A DNA stretch of 64,000 nucleotides, from NCBI GenBank assembly GCA_965262255.1, contig OZ253505.1, positions 2,790,001-2,854,000 on the forward strand, read 5' to 3'. Both the position numbers and the translations under genes were made by a program. The first letter of the stretch is position 1. Each line of letters starts with the position of its first letter. This DNA is from JANQQC01 sp965262255. GTDB taxonomy: Bacteria > Pseudomonadota > Alphaproteobacteria > Caulobacterales > Hyphomonadaceae. The notes beneath the pieces were generated by a model, which was not told the origin of the DNA, ran no database searches, and saw nothing but the letters and a program-made list of their open reading frames with translations. Of the stretch, positions 17,653 to 27,035 are shown one piece after another.

Positions 17653-19119
17653 TGAATGTGCGGGTAAGTTGCTAGTCGTTTTTTGAATGATTCGTTTCGT
17701 GTTGGAGAGGAGTTCAGATAACTGACTTTCGTTTAGGCGATTTGCCATAATGTGATAATTATCGGGAAACAGTCCTTGTCCAAATAAAACCTGAACCCAG
17801 TTTGATTCCAAGAACAAGTTTTGAGATTCTGGTCTAATCATTCCAGACGATTTGAATAGAGCCATTTTCTCTTTGAGACTGTCTGGAACATCCATATTGG
17901 CACAGTATCTCCAGAACTCGGAGTCGTCTCGCTTGGTTAGATGATAGTGGAGGATTAGAAAATCTCTCACAAATATAAATTCGTTCCTGACAACCTTGTT
18001 GTACTCGTTTTGGATTTCATGTGTGATCCTTTGCGCAGGCAATAATTCAAGCAAGCGAGAGACATTGGATTGAATCAAGTGAATACTAGTCGATTCCAAT
18101 GGTTCAAGAAATCCGCTGGATAGACCTATCGCTACGACGTTCTTGTGCCAAAATTTTTGCCTGCATCCCGTCGTAAATTTCAGATGGATTGGCTCCCCTA
18201 TGGCTCGTGCATCAATGTTAGAAAGTAATGTCTCTTTAGCGTCTTCATCAGTTATAAAATTATCGCAATATACGTGGCCGTTACCTGTCCTATGTTGAAG
18301 TGGGATTCGCCATTGCCAACCGGCCGTTTGTGCTTTCGCCTTTGTATAGGGAACGAGCGGCTCAGTCCTTTTGCAACCGACTGCTACCGCCCGATTGCAA
18401 GGTAACCATTTGGACCAATTTTCATAAGGCACCCCAAGACAGTTTTCGATCAAAAGTCCTCGAAACCCTGAACAGTCAATGTAGAGATCGGAATTCAAAG
18501 TTCGCCCATCGGCAAGTTTCAATCCAGAGATATATCCGCTTTCACTCCGCGTATGTATTTCAACGATTTTGCCCTCGATTCTTTTGACTCCTTTTTGCTC
18601 GGAATAGTTCCTAAGATACATTGCGTAAGCAGAAGCATCGAAATGGAATGCGTAGACAAGGCCATCTAAGCTCGTATTTCCGACTCGATCTACTCGGTCA
18701 AATTTATTTGCATAAGCCGCATCATTATTCAGCGAGTATGACCAAAAATCTCCAGCATAACCAGATTCTCTTGCTTTAAGCCAGTAATGATAAAAGCTTA
18801 GTAAGGCGACATCGATTCCCATGCTTCCGAACGCATGAAGATAGCGTTCGCCTATATGTCCCCAATCAGAAAATTCAATTCCGAGTTTGAAAGTGCCATA
18901 GGTTTTGGCGATAAAGTCATTCTCATCTATACCTAAGATTCCGTTGAGGTGCCTTATTTGCGGAATCGTCGCTTCGCCTACTCCTACAGTTCCGATATCT
19001 TCAGATTCAACCAACGTAATCTTAACGTCTTGGGGTAACAGTTTAACTGCAGAAGCCGCTGTTATCCACCCCGCGGTTCCGCCTCCAACAATTGTTATTG
19101 ACTTAGTAGCTGAGTGCAT
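17620..19119 (-). CDS. Flavin-dependent tryptophan halogenase family protein (second copy)
   Basis: This 499-residue protein starts at ATG 19119 (MHSATKS). It has GGGTAGW at residues 12-18, catalytic-type Lys at ~78 in GTFKLGIEF, WQWRIPLQHRTGNG at ~270 and SSGFLEPLESTSIHL at ~330. It is a clear paralogue of the gene at 16069 and faces it tail-to-tail, the two coding ends overlapping by 33 bp. It lies 57 bp downstream of the GH3 glycosidase on the same strand, so these two may be co-transcribed. The paralogues differ enough along their length to suggest an old duplication or separate acquisition with different substrates or regiochemistry. Confidence 0.88.
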   Translation of the reverse strand: MHSATKSITIVGGGTAGWITAASAVKLLPQDVKITLVESEDIGTVGVGEATIPQIRHLNGILGIDENDFIAKTYGTFKLGIEFSDWGHIGERYLHAFGSMGIDVALLSFYHYWLKARESGYAGDFWSYSLNNDAAYANKFDRVDRVGNTSLDGLVYAFHFDASAYAMYLRNYSEQKGVKRIEGKIVEIHTRSESGYISGLKLADGRTLNSDLYIDCSGFRGLLIENCLGVPYENWSKWLPCNRAVAVGCKRTEPLVPYTKAKAQTAGWQWRIPLQHRTGNGHVYCDNFITDEDAKETLLSNIDARAIGEPIHLKFTTGCRQKFWHKNVVAIGLSSGFLEPLESTSIHLIQSNVSRLLELLPAQRITHEIQNEYNKVVRNEFIFVRDFLILHYHLTKRDDSEFWRYCANMDVPDSLKEKMALFKSSGMIRPESQNLFLESNWVQVLFGQGLFPDNYHIMANRLNESQLSELLSNTKRIIQKTTSNLPAHSSFIDRNCAMG

Positions 19120-19176
19120 AACGAGAAAAATTATAAGTTAGTTTCGTAGCAAGCGAAAGGATGCATGAAAAAAATT

Positions 19177-21270
19177 TCAAACGCTAAAATCTGAACTAAT
19201 CAGATAATCGTTGTCGCTGGTTCCTCCTGCAAAAATTTGATGCTTGCCACGTTCGATAATCCAATCTCGGTTATCTGGACACCAAAATTTTAAATCCTGA
19301 TAATTTATATGAAAGTCTAAAGTTTTATGTTCGCTGGGTTCCAAGTTTATGCGCTCAAATCCGCGTAATAATTTTTGAGGACGATCAATTATCTTTCCTG
19401 GAAACCCAACATAAATTTGTACTATTTCATCACCATTTGTTTCTCCAGTGTTGTGAACCGTTACACGCACGTTTATACCTGTTCGATCAGGTTCGACGAC
19501 AAGTCCTCGATACGAAAAGTTCGTATATGAAAGTCCATGGCCAAAAGGAAACAGTGCTTTAATTTTATCCCGCTCAAAGAGAGTATACCCGTGATACATT
19601 CCGTATTCTATCTCATCTGCATCTTTGTCGAAAAAGGGATAGTCGTCGGGATAATGTGCGACACTAAATGGCAATTTTCCTGACGGATTTTGTTCTCCGA
19701 ATAGCAGGGAGGCTAGGGCATTGCCTCCTTCCATGCCGGAGTAAAAAGTTTGTAGGATTGCCCCGACATTATCAGCCCAGTCACTCATCAGTACGGTGGA
19801 ACCGGCCACAACGACTACAATCGTATTTTTATTTGCTTTGGAAATGGCGTTTATGAGAGCAACTTGCTCGTCGGGTAAACCTAAGTTCGTTCTGTCTCCT
19901 CCAACAGGCATTTTAGTGCCAACAGATTCTTCGGATGTCGGGGCATTTTGACCGCCAAAATTTTCCGGAATGTATTCTCCCTCTAGCTTTGCCGTGTAAC
20001 CAACTACGACAATGGCAGTTTCAACTTTTGAAGCGGCTTCGGCCGCTGCTTCTATATCATTCTCATCGCCTGCTAACTCAAATTCTTCTTTATCTAAGAA
20101 ATTTCTAATCCCTTGTAACGGAGTTACGACGTAGGATGCATTAACTTTGCTCGATCCAAAGTCGCCCGTATTTTCCTTTGTTGCTAAGGTTCCGAATACA
20201 CCAATTTTTGTAGCTTTACTCAATGGTAGAAGACCATTGTTTGTCAGCAAAACCGCAGATTTTTCGGCAACTTCTCGGGCAAGCCTTAGGTGTGAACTAC
20301 ACGCAACTAGGTTTTCGGAATACGAATCCAGTGGGTCTTCCGAACATTCAAACTTATAAAGTGTTTTTAGTATTCGTCGACACGCGGTATCAACGACACT
20401 CGGTTCGATAAAACCTTTGCGTATTCCTTCTTCAAGTTTCTCGCCAAAGCATCGAGGTTCTGGATTCTCGATATCTAATCCTGCAGACGCTCCATAGGGA
20501 TGGTACACGCCCATTACCCAATCTGAATGAACAAATCCGTCAAATTTCATTTCGTGGCGAAGGATATTTGTCAATAAATCACGATTTTGTCCGCAATATT
20601 CGCCATTGATCTTATTGTAAGCACTCATGACTGAGGCGCATCCTGCGTTAATGACTCGCTGGAAGTGCGGAAGATAGACTTCTCTAAGAGCGCGGTCACT
20701 GATTTTTATGTTGACCTTGAACCGTGAATTTTCAATAGAATTAACGGCAAAATGTTTCACAGTTGCAATAACGTTGTGTGTTTGGATTCCCTTAGACAGA
20801 GCTGCCCCCATCATACCAACATGAAAGGGATCTTCTCCGTAGGTTTCTTGCGCACGGCCCCAGGCGGGATGGCGCAATAAGTTTATGCAAACGGCTCCTG
20901 ATAAATTGCATCCTTGAGCGCGAGCCTCAATACCCATGACTTCGCCCACTTGCCGTTCAAGTTCAGGATCCCAAGTTGCACCGCGAGCCATTGAGACGGG
21001 GAAACAAGTCGATTGACCGCGAACAACGCCTCTCGGGCCATCGGTAAAATATAAGGCAGGAACTCCTAATCTTTCACAACCTCCTCCTGCACGATAAGGA
21101 TCCGCTCCCCAAGTATAGTTAGATTCTTTGATCTGTCGGAAAAATCCGATCCCAGCCATCATGGCGATTTTTTCGGAAAGAGTGGATTCAGCGATAATCT
21201 CATTGACCATACGATCAATGTTTTTGGAGTCCATTCCCTTAACAGGAGCATATTTTTTTGTTATAGACAT
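19177..21270 (-). CDS. Glycoside hydrolase family 3 beta-glucosidase-like enzyme
   Basis: This 697-residue protein has the GH3 order: an N-terminal TIM-barrel domain with GVPALYFTDGPRGV and the nucleophile block DGFVHSDWVMG (Asp at ~245). An alpha/beta sandwich domain follows (VVVAGSTVLMSDWADNVGAI), then a C-terminal fibronectin-III-like domain (from about residue 590). KHFAVNS and ALREVYLPHFQ are typical of the family. No signal peptide is apparent, so it is probably cytoplasmic and acts on imported glycosides. The frame is intact. The 167-bp gap to the divergent acyl-CoA synthetase start contains an inverted repeat. It lies upstream of the second halogenase on the same strand. Confidence 0.88.
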   Translation of the reverse strand: MSITKKYAPVKGMDSKNIDRMVNEIIAESTLSEKIAMMAGIGFFRQIKESNYTWGADPYRAGGGCERLGVPALYFTDGPRGVVRGQSTCFPVSMARGATWDPELERQVGEVMGIEARAQGCNLSGAVCINLLRHPAWGRAQETYGEDPFHVGMMGAALSKGIQTHNVIATVKHFAVNSIENSRFKVNIKISDRALREVYLPHFQRVINAGCASVMSAYNKINGEYCGQNRDLLTNILRHEMKFDGFVHSDWVMGVYHPYGASAGLDIENPEPRCFGEKLEEGIRKGFIEPSVVDTACRRILKTLYKFECSEDPLDSYSENLVACSSHLRLAREVAEKSAVLLTNNGLLPLSKATKIGVFGTLATKENTGDFGSSKVNASYVVTPLQGIRNFLDKEEFELAGDENDIEAAAEAASKVETAIVVVGYTAKLEGEYIPENFGGQNAPTSEESVGTKMPVGGDRTNLGLPDEQVALINAISKANKNTIVVVVAGSTVLMSDWADNVGAILQTFYSGMEGGNALASLLFGEQNPSGKLPFSVAHYPDDYPFFDKDADEIEYGMYHGYTLFERDKIKALFPFGHGLSYTNFSYRGLVVEPDRTGINVRVTVHNTGETNGDEIVQIYVGFPGKIIDRPQKLLRGFERINLEPSEHKTLDFHINYQDLKFWCPDNRDWIIERGKHQIFAGGTSDNDYLISSDFSV

Positions 21271-21325
21271 GTGTGATTAGAACTTCCCAATTTGGTTGAA
21301 TAAAAAAATCTGTTAAATTGCCGTT

Positions 21326-21372
21326 ATTCTGACACACAGATAGTTAAATAATTAGATACTATACGTCAGAAT
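21326..21372. promoter_or_regulatory. Inverted repeat in the divergent promoter region (candidate operator)
   Basis: ATTCTGAC (21326-21333) and GTCAGAAT (21365-21372) are perfect 8-bp inverted arms 31 bp apart. They sit between the GH3 gene and the acyl-CoA synthetase. The spacing is large for a single dimer site, so two half-sites or a loop would be needed. Confidence 0.3.
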
Positions 21373-21437
21373 ACAGGTTCTTCCTGTCTTTGCCGCCTAG
21401 ATTCTCAAAACCTACTATATTTTCTGAGGAGAACAAA

Positions 21438-23051
21438 ATGTATAAAGTTTCATTGACTGAGTCCTATTTTCCGGCTCAAACCGACGATGAAGTTTATGAG
21501 CATACCGTCGGTGGTTTGTTGCGAGACGCAGCGCAACGAACTCCAGATGCCCCTGCATTACAAGGCGCGGATATGGATGGTTCGTTGGGACGAGTGTGGA
21601 CATACAAAGAACTCTTGGAGGATTCCGAGAGACAAGCGCGAGCCCTTTTGACCAGATTTAAACCCGGTGAGCGGATTACTGTCTGGGCTCCCAACATACC
21701 AGAATGGGTGATTCTAGAGTATGGTGCTGCAATCGCCGGATTAACGCTTGTCACTGCCAACCCGGCCTATCAACCGTCAGAACTTCAATATGTGGTCGAG
21801 CAATCTGAGTCGGTTGGATTGTTTTTGATCAACGACTATCGCGGAAACCCGATGGGAAAAATAGCAGAGGAGGTCAGGCAGAAAGTTTCTGCGATAAGAG
21901 AACTTGTTGATATGGAAGATTCGTCCGCATTCTATGCCGGCGAAGAAACGCAAACCGAATTCCCGGACGTAAAAGCCAGCGACGCGGCACAAATTCAATA
22001 TACGTCGGGGACTACAGGATTTCCGAAAGGAGCGTTATTGCATCATCGCGGAATTACGAATAACGCCAGAATGGCATACAAAAGACTTGGCTCACAAGAA
22101 GGTGACGTGATTCTCAATTATATGCCGATGTTCCATACGGCAGGTTGTGCGGTGTTAACGCTGGGTTCGGTGCAGTTCAGCTCAAAAATGATTATTGCTA
22201 AACTATTTTCACCCCCTCACATGCTAGATATCATTGAAACGCAACAAGTTGATATGATGCTCGGGGTTCCAACTATGCTTATCGGATTGATTGAAGCGCA
22301 AGCGGCAAACCCGAGGGACACTTCTAGCGTGAGAATCGCGTGTTCAGGCGGTTCAATGGTTCCCCCAGAACTTGTTAGACAAATAAAACGCACATTCAGT
22401 TGTGATTTTGAAACGGTGTATGGTCAGACTGAAGTTTCTCCAATTCTTACGCAGACTCGGGCTGACGATAGTATCGACGATCTATGCGACACAGTTGGCC
22501 AAGCTTTGCCGCAAATAGAAATCTCAATCCGAGATACAGACTTTAACAGAGTCTGCAAGATAGACGATGTTGGTGAAATTTGTTCTCGTGGCTATTGCAA
22601 CATGCTCGGTTACAATAACAATCCTAAAGCGACTAAACAAACAATTGATAGTGAAGGCTGGTTGCATACTGGCGATCTAGGCACGATGGATTCACGTGGA
22701 TTTGTAAAAGTTACCGGTCGCGTGAAGGAGATGATTATTCGCGGCGGGGAAAATTTATTCCCAGCAGAGATAGAAAATGTTCTTCAAGAACACTCCAGCG
22801 TAGCTGAAGTAGCAGTTGTTGGGGTTCCCGATCCCAAATGGGGAGAAATTGTCGCTTGCTTTGTTAGAATATCTGCAGGGCATACACTGGATAAAGATGC
22901 TTTAGTTGCCCATTGCCGAAAATCCCTCTCTCCTCAGAAAACCCCAGCTCATTGGGTAGAGGTAAGTGAATGGCCCTTAACAGGTTCCGGCAAAATACGA
23001 AAGTTTATGTTAAGGCAAAAATTCATTGAAGGATTTTATTCTCAAGACTGA
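21438..23051 (+). CDS. AMP-binding acyl-CoA synthetase
   Basis: ATG 21438 (MYKVSLTES) is preceded by the Shine-Dalgarno GAGGAG, so I prefer it over the upstream frame opening at 21390. The product of 537 residues is a complete ANL-superfamily enzyme: P-loop-like YTSGTTGFPKGA near residue 193, VYGQTEVSP, GWLHTGDLG and C-terminal GSGKIRKF carrying the adenylation Lys. It would activate a carboxylic acid to its CoA thioester. It is convergent with the catabolic operon to the right, whose last gene ends 31 bp away, and plausibly supplies that pathway with its acyl-CoA. The exact chain length or substrate cannot be read from sequence. Confidence 0.87.
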   Translation: MYKVSLTESYFPAQTDDEVYEHTVGGLLRDAAQRTPDAPALQGADMDGSLGRVWTYKELLEDSERQARALLTRFKPGERITVWAPNIPEWVILEYGAAIAGLTLVTANPAYQPSELQYVVEQSESVGLFLINDYRGNPMGKIAEEVRQKVSAIRELVDMEDSSAFYAGEETQTEFPDVKASDAAQIQYTSGTTGFPKGALLHHRGITNNARMAYKRLGSQEGDVILNYMPMFHTAGCAVLTLGSVQFSSKMIIAKLFSPPHMLDIIETQQVDMMLGVPTMLIGLIEAQAANPRDTSSVRIACSGGSMVPPELVRQIKRTFSCDFETVYGQTEVSPILTQTRADDSIDDLCDTVGQALPQIEISIRDTDFNRVCKIDDVGEICSRGYCNMLGYNNNPKATKQTIDSEGWLHTGDLGTMDSRGFVKVTGRVKEMIIRGGENLFPAEIENVLQEHSSVAEVAVVGVPDPKWGEIVACFVRISAGHTLDKDALVAHCRKSLSPQKTPAHWVEVSEWPLTGSGKIRKFMLRQKFIEGFYSQD

Positions 23052-23081
23052 ATCCGTCTACGAGGATTGCTATAGATACTG

Positions 23082-23888
23082 TTAATTCGGATTAGGTCTT
23101 CTTATTCCTCGTGTACCGGGTGCAGGCGGGGTTTCTGGGCCTCCAGCAAAACATTGCGCTTTGCTCATCCAGTCTTTAGCGACTGCACCGGTGACTTTTA
23201 ATGCAGTGTCGGCGATATTTCTAGTTTGCGTTACGACCTGACAAAACTCCTCAGCTAACCCGGCAATTTTATCGGTTTGACTAGGATTGCCAAATTCCCA
23301 AATTTCATTTGAAGGTGAGGTTAACGCCACATAAGGCATTTCCTCTGGAGGAGTTTCGCCGCGAGTCTTATACGTCCAACCAAAAGTGTTTACCCCTAGT
23401 ACAGCAATGTTCTTAATTCTGTCGGCATTTTGGCGATGGACTCCAAAATGGTCATAAACCTCCTGACCATGTGCCCAAGTTTCCATTAATCGAGCGGTAA
23501 TCGAAGATCGCGCACTCATATCAGGTCCGGCCCATTTTAATCTTTGCTTAGGGTCCGCGCTAGCAAAGACGTTGGCCGTTGAGTGAGCATCGTTATACCA
23601 AGCGTCCAGCAAATCTCGCCCTTCTAATCCTGAGAAATGATCACGTTCGCATCCGCGCATACCGTGTTTGTGTGCCATTACTTGTTTTAGTCGATTCATT
23701 AGTTCCGCTTCATCTACAACTTGTAATGCAGCCATTTCATTCCAATAGAACAAGTGTTGTAGGACATCGTTCGTCGTCCATTTTTTGAAAAATGTACTCT
23801 CAGACATTTCTGAGTTTGAGCGACCTTTCAGTAGCTCATAAAGAGCAGAACTTTCTGCCCGAAAATCTTCCGCTTGTTCTATTGCCAT
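23082..23888 (-). CDS. TIGR03084-like DinB/mycothiol-isomerase-fold metal-binding protein
   Basis: The protein has 268 residues. The N-terminal four-helix region carries the metal-ligand pattern of the DinB/MDMPI fold: NDVLQHLFYWNEM near residue 40 and METWAHGQEVYDHFG near residue 135. The first ATG follows the stop of the upstream gene in a TAATG overlap, so translation is coupled. Members of this family occur repeatedly beside AtuA-type acyl-CoA catabolic genes, but their reaction is not established. It is the last gene of the minus-strand operon. Confidence 0.7.
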   Translation of the reverse strand: MAIEQAEDFRAESSALYELLKGRSNSEMSESTFFKKWTTNDVLQHLFYWNEMAALQVVDEAELMNRLKQVMAHKHGMRGCERDHFSGLEGRDLLDAWYNDAHSTANVFASADPKQRLKWAGPDMSARSSITARLMETWAHGQEVYDHFGVHRQNADRIKNIAVLGVNTFGWTYKTRGETPPEEMPYVALTSPSNEIWEFGNPSQTDKIAGLAEEFCQVVTQTRNIADTALKVTGAVAKDWMSKAQCFAGGPETPPAPGTRGIRRPNPN

Positions 23889-25036
23889 TATGCGTCCTCA
23901 AGAGCTCCAACGAGTCGTTCGCGGGCATCAATAAAGTCTTCTTTGAATTGCTGAACAACTTGTCCAGAGGAAAGAGACTGGTTCATTAATCCGACACCTT
24001 GGCCTACCCAATAGGTGGCAAGTTCTTTTGCTCCTTCGTGTCCTGTTTGACTTAACTTATCCACTTGCCCCAAGGCAGGTTCCGAAATAAAGGACTGAAG
24101 AGGCATTGGCAATGCTTCGGGGGCATCGTCGGCTTCCCAAGCATCGGTCCAAGGCGATCTAAGTTGTCTAGAATGTTTACCGGTTCTCGAGCGAGAGCGA
24201 ATGGTATCTCGCGATGAGGCAGCCAGCATTTTTTCTTTAACAATGGGGTTGGTTTCAGCTTCGGAAGTTGTTAACCACACTGAACCACACCATGCCCCCG
24301 AGGCACCCATTGCCATAGCGGCTGCCATTTGTTCTCCAGTCGTAATTCCGCCTGCAGCCAAGATCGGAACATCCGCTCCCATCTCTTTTACAGTGCGAGC
24401 GACTTCTGGAATAAGAACCAAAGTTGACACATCTCCGCAGTGTCCTCCTGCTTCACCTCCTGCTACGATTAAAACGTCAACACCAGCATTAACCTGATTG
24501 ACAGCATGTTCACGGGCTCCCACCAAAGCTCCGGTGGCTACCGAGTGTTTCTCTGCCATGTCAAGCATGATTTTCGGAGGAACACCCAACGCATTGACAA
24601 TAAGTTTGATGGGATACTGAAACGCGACTTCTAACGAACTCGCTGTTCCATCCGGATGTAAATTTCTGGAAAAGTTTACCGAATTTTTCCGTCTCTCTTC
24701 TAGTTCAGAAGCGTCAACGCCGTGGTCGGAAAGAATTTTTGAAGCAAAGTCTTTGTGTTGTTGCGGAACTGCCCCCAATAATTTATTTGCGTCGAATCCT
24801 TCTTCTTTACCTTGAATTTTGTTAGGAACAATAAGGTCAATGCCAAACGGTTTTCCGTCAATATGATCGACTATCCAATCGAGTTCTTCCTTTAGTCTGT
24901 CAGGAGGTAAGTTTACTGCACCAAAGATCCCCATTCCACCTGCTTTGGAAACAGCGACCACAACATCACGGCAGTGCGTGAATGCGAGTAACGGAAACTC
25001 GATATCAAACATTTTGCAAATCGGGGAGTTCATCAT
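23888..25036 (-). CDS. Nitronate monooxygenase / 2-nitropropane dioxygenase-like flavoprotein
   Basis: This 382-residue TIM-barrel flavoprotein begins MMNSPICKMFDIEFPLLAF. FMN/phosphate-binding features are GGEAGGHCGDVSTLVL (with the conserved His) and DVPILAAGGITTGEQMAAAMA. It ends in TAATG, overlapping the downstream start by one base, and starts 3 bp after the biotin carboxylase gene. In such operons these proteins may act as enoyl-CoA reductases or quinone-linked oxidoreductases rather than on nitroalkanes, so the name is by fold only. Confidence 0.8.
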   Translation of the reverse strand: MMNSPICKMFDIEFPLLAFTHCRDVVVAVSKAGGMGIFGAVNLPPDRLKEELDWIVDHIDGKPFGIDLIVPNKIQGKEEGFDANKLLGAVPQQHKDFASKILSDHGVDASELEERRKNSVNFSRNLHPDGTASSLEVAFQYPIKLIVNALGVPPKIMLDMAEKHSVATGALVGAREHAVNQVNAGVDVLIVAGGEAGGHCGDVSTLVLIPEVARTVKEMGADVPILAAGGITTGEQMAAAMAMGASGAWCGSVWLTTSEAETNPIVKEKMLAASSRDTIRSRSRTGKHSRQLRSPWTDAWEADDAPEALPMPLQSFISEPALGQVDKLSQTGHEGAKELATYWVGQGVGLMNQSLSSGQVVQQFKEDFIDARERLVGALEDA

Positions 25037-25038
25037 TT

Positions 25039-27033
25039 TTAGGATTCCTTCTCTGGTTGAATTTCCAAAATTAAATCATTGAGACCGATTTGTGTATTCG
25101 CATCGCAATGTACGTCTTTTACGACTCCGGAAATCTCTGCCGTCAGTTCATGTTGCATTTTCATTGCCTCAAGAACAGCAACCGGATCGCCTTTACTAAC
25201 GGTATCGCCGGGCTTCACGAAAACAAACACAAGCTTTCCGTGCATCGGAGCTGTAACAGCTCCGCTACTCGCTGTGTTAACGTTTGAAACGTTCAGTGTA
25301 TCACATTTTGTAAGCTCGAAAGCATAAATGTCAGCTGAAACAAATAACTTAGAAGGAGTGTCAGCGTAGAATAATCTGACAGTATTGTGTTTCAAGCTTA
25401 CTCGTATTTCGTGATCTGAGAAGTGTAGCAGCTCAATCTCAAATTTTTCACCGTCAAGCAATATTTCAAAATGAGATAATGATTGTTGTGTTCTGATTTC
25501 CGCGAAATAGCTGTGATCGTCGACTATGAAGTCTAAAAACGAACTAACGTCGTGCGTGGATGACCAACCTAATAATTCGTCATTTATTGAGACTGAGTTC
25601 TCTTTTTGTTTAGCATGTCGATTGAGATATTCGATCAATGAAGCCGTAGCTATAACATCGGGAGAAGGGCAGGGCGACTCGTAATCACTATCTGGATACT
25701 TTTCGGAGATAAGTGCCGTCGTGGCGCTACCGGACTTAAATTCTTCTTGTTCAAGCAAGCTGATCAAAAAATCACGATTTGACGTGACCCCGCAAAGCGC
25801 TGTTTCTTCCAGTCCAGATATAAGGCGTTGCAGAGCTTCGTGCCGATTAGAGCCTCTTGCAATAATTTTTGCGACCATTGCATCATAAAAAGGAGAAATT
25901 TCTCCTCCGGTTTCTATACCGGCATCAACTCTAACACCATTTAATGGAGGGGGTTTCCATAAACCGATTTTGCCAGTTGCAGGAAGAAAGTCGTTACAAG
26001 GATCTTCGGCGTACAATCGTACTTCGATCGCGTGGCCGTCTAAATGGACATCTTGTTGTGTCAGTGAAAGCGGTTCACCATTTGCAATTGAAATTTGTAG
26101 CGCTACCAAGTCCAATCCAGTAATTTCTTCTGTTACCGGATGTTCGACTTGAAGTCTGGTGTTCATTTCTAGAAAATAATATTCGTTATTTGTGTCTAAC
26201 AAGAATTCGACGGTTCCAGCACCGACATAGTTGACGGCTTTCGCGGCGTTTATGGCGGCATTCCCCATTTGCTCTCTGAGTTCCGGAGTCATAACAGGGC
26301 AGGGGGCTTCTTCTATAACTTTTTGATATCGTCTTTGGACGCTGCAATCCCGCTCCCCTAGGTGAATTGTATTGCCAAACTTATCTGCGAATATTTGAAC
26401 TTCAACGTGTTTTGCTGATGAGACTTCTTTTTCAAGTATGAGTGTTTCTGAACCGAACGCATTAAGGGATTCTGAACGAGCGAGTTTAATTGCATCGGGA
26501 AGTTGCGAACTGCTATCGACACGCCGCATACCGCGTCCGCCCCCGCCAGCAGCCGCTTTCAATAGGAGTGGATATCCGATTTTTTCGGCAGACTGGATTA
26601 ATGTATCATCGTCTCGTTGATCGCCCTGATAGCCAGGTACACATGGAACGCCAGCCTCGATCATTGCTTGTTTGGCTCGGGCTTTATCGCCCATTATAGT
26701 AATTGCTTCTACCGACGGGCCAATGAAAATTATTCCAGCAGTTCTACATGCGTTTGCGAAACTAGCGTTTTCAGACAGAAAACCGTAACCCGGATGAATA
26801 GCATCAGCGTTAGTCTCTCGTGCCACTCGAATTATTTTCTCAATGTTCAGATAACTTTCATTGACTGCACTTAGTCCAATATGAGCGGCGTGGTCTGCCA
26901 TCGCGACATGTGGAGCATGCTTATCGGCATCGCTATATACAGCTATGGTATTTATACCGAGCGACCGGGCTGTTTTAATAATGCGGCAGGCTATCTCACC
27001 GCGATTAGCAATTAAAATTTTTCTAATAGTCAC
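25039..27033 (-). CDS. Biotin carboxylase/BCCP subunit of an acyl-CoA carboxylase
   Basis: This 664-residue alpha subunit has an N-terminal biotin carboxylase domain beginning RKILIANRGEIACRI. The ATP-grasp glycine loop is KAAAGGGGRGMR and the catalytic block is EMNTRLQVEHPVTE. A less conserved linker is followed by a C-terminal biotinyl domain with the biotin Lys in VLEAMKMQHEL near residue 630. It carboxylates its own biotin with bicarbonate and ATP. It pairs with the beta subunit encoded two genes upstream. With AtuA in the operon, geranyl-CoA carboxylase (AtuF-like) is a reasonable guess; methylcrotonyl-CoA carboxylase is the main alternative. Confidence 0.9.
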   Translation of the reverse strand: MTIRKILIANRGEIACRIIKTARSLGINTIAVYSDADKHAPHVAMADHAAHIGLSAVNESYLNIEKIIRVARETNADAIHPGYGFLSENASFANACRTAGIIFIGPSVEAITIMGDKARAKQAMIEAGVPCVPGYQGDQRDDDTLIQSAEKIGYPLLLKAAAGGGGRGMRRVDSSSQLPDAIKLARSESLNAFGSETLILEKEVSSAKHVEVQIFADKFGNTIHLGERDCSVQRRYQKVIEEAPCPVMTPELREQMGNAAINAAKAVNYVGAGTVEFLLDTNNEYYFLEMNTRLQVEHPVTEEITGLDLVALQISIANGEPLSLTQQDVHLDGHAIEVRLYAEDPCNDFLPATGKIGLWKPPPLNGVRVDAGIETGGEISPFYDAMVAKIIARGSNRHEALQRLISGLEETALCGVTSNRDFLISLLEQEEFKSGSATTALISEKYPDSDYESPCPSPDVIATASLIEYLNRHAKQKENSVSINDELLGWSSTHDVSSFLDFIVDDHSYFAEIRTQQSLSHFEILLDGEKFEIELLHFSDHEIRVSLKHNTVRLFYADTPSKLFVSADIYAFELTKCDTLNVSNVNTASSGAVTAPMHGKLVFVFVKPGDTVSKGDPVAVLEAMKMQHELTAEISGVVKDVHCDANTQIGLNDLILEIQPEKES

Positions 27034-27035
27034 GA

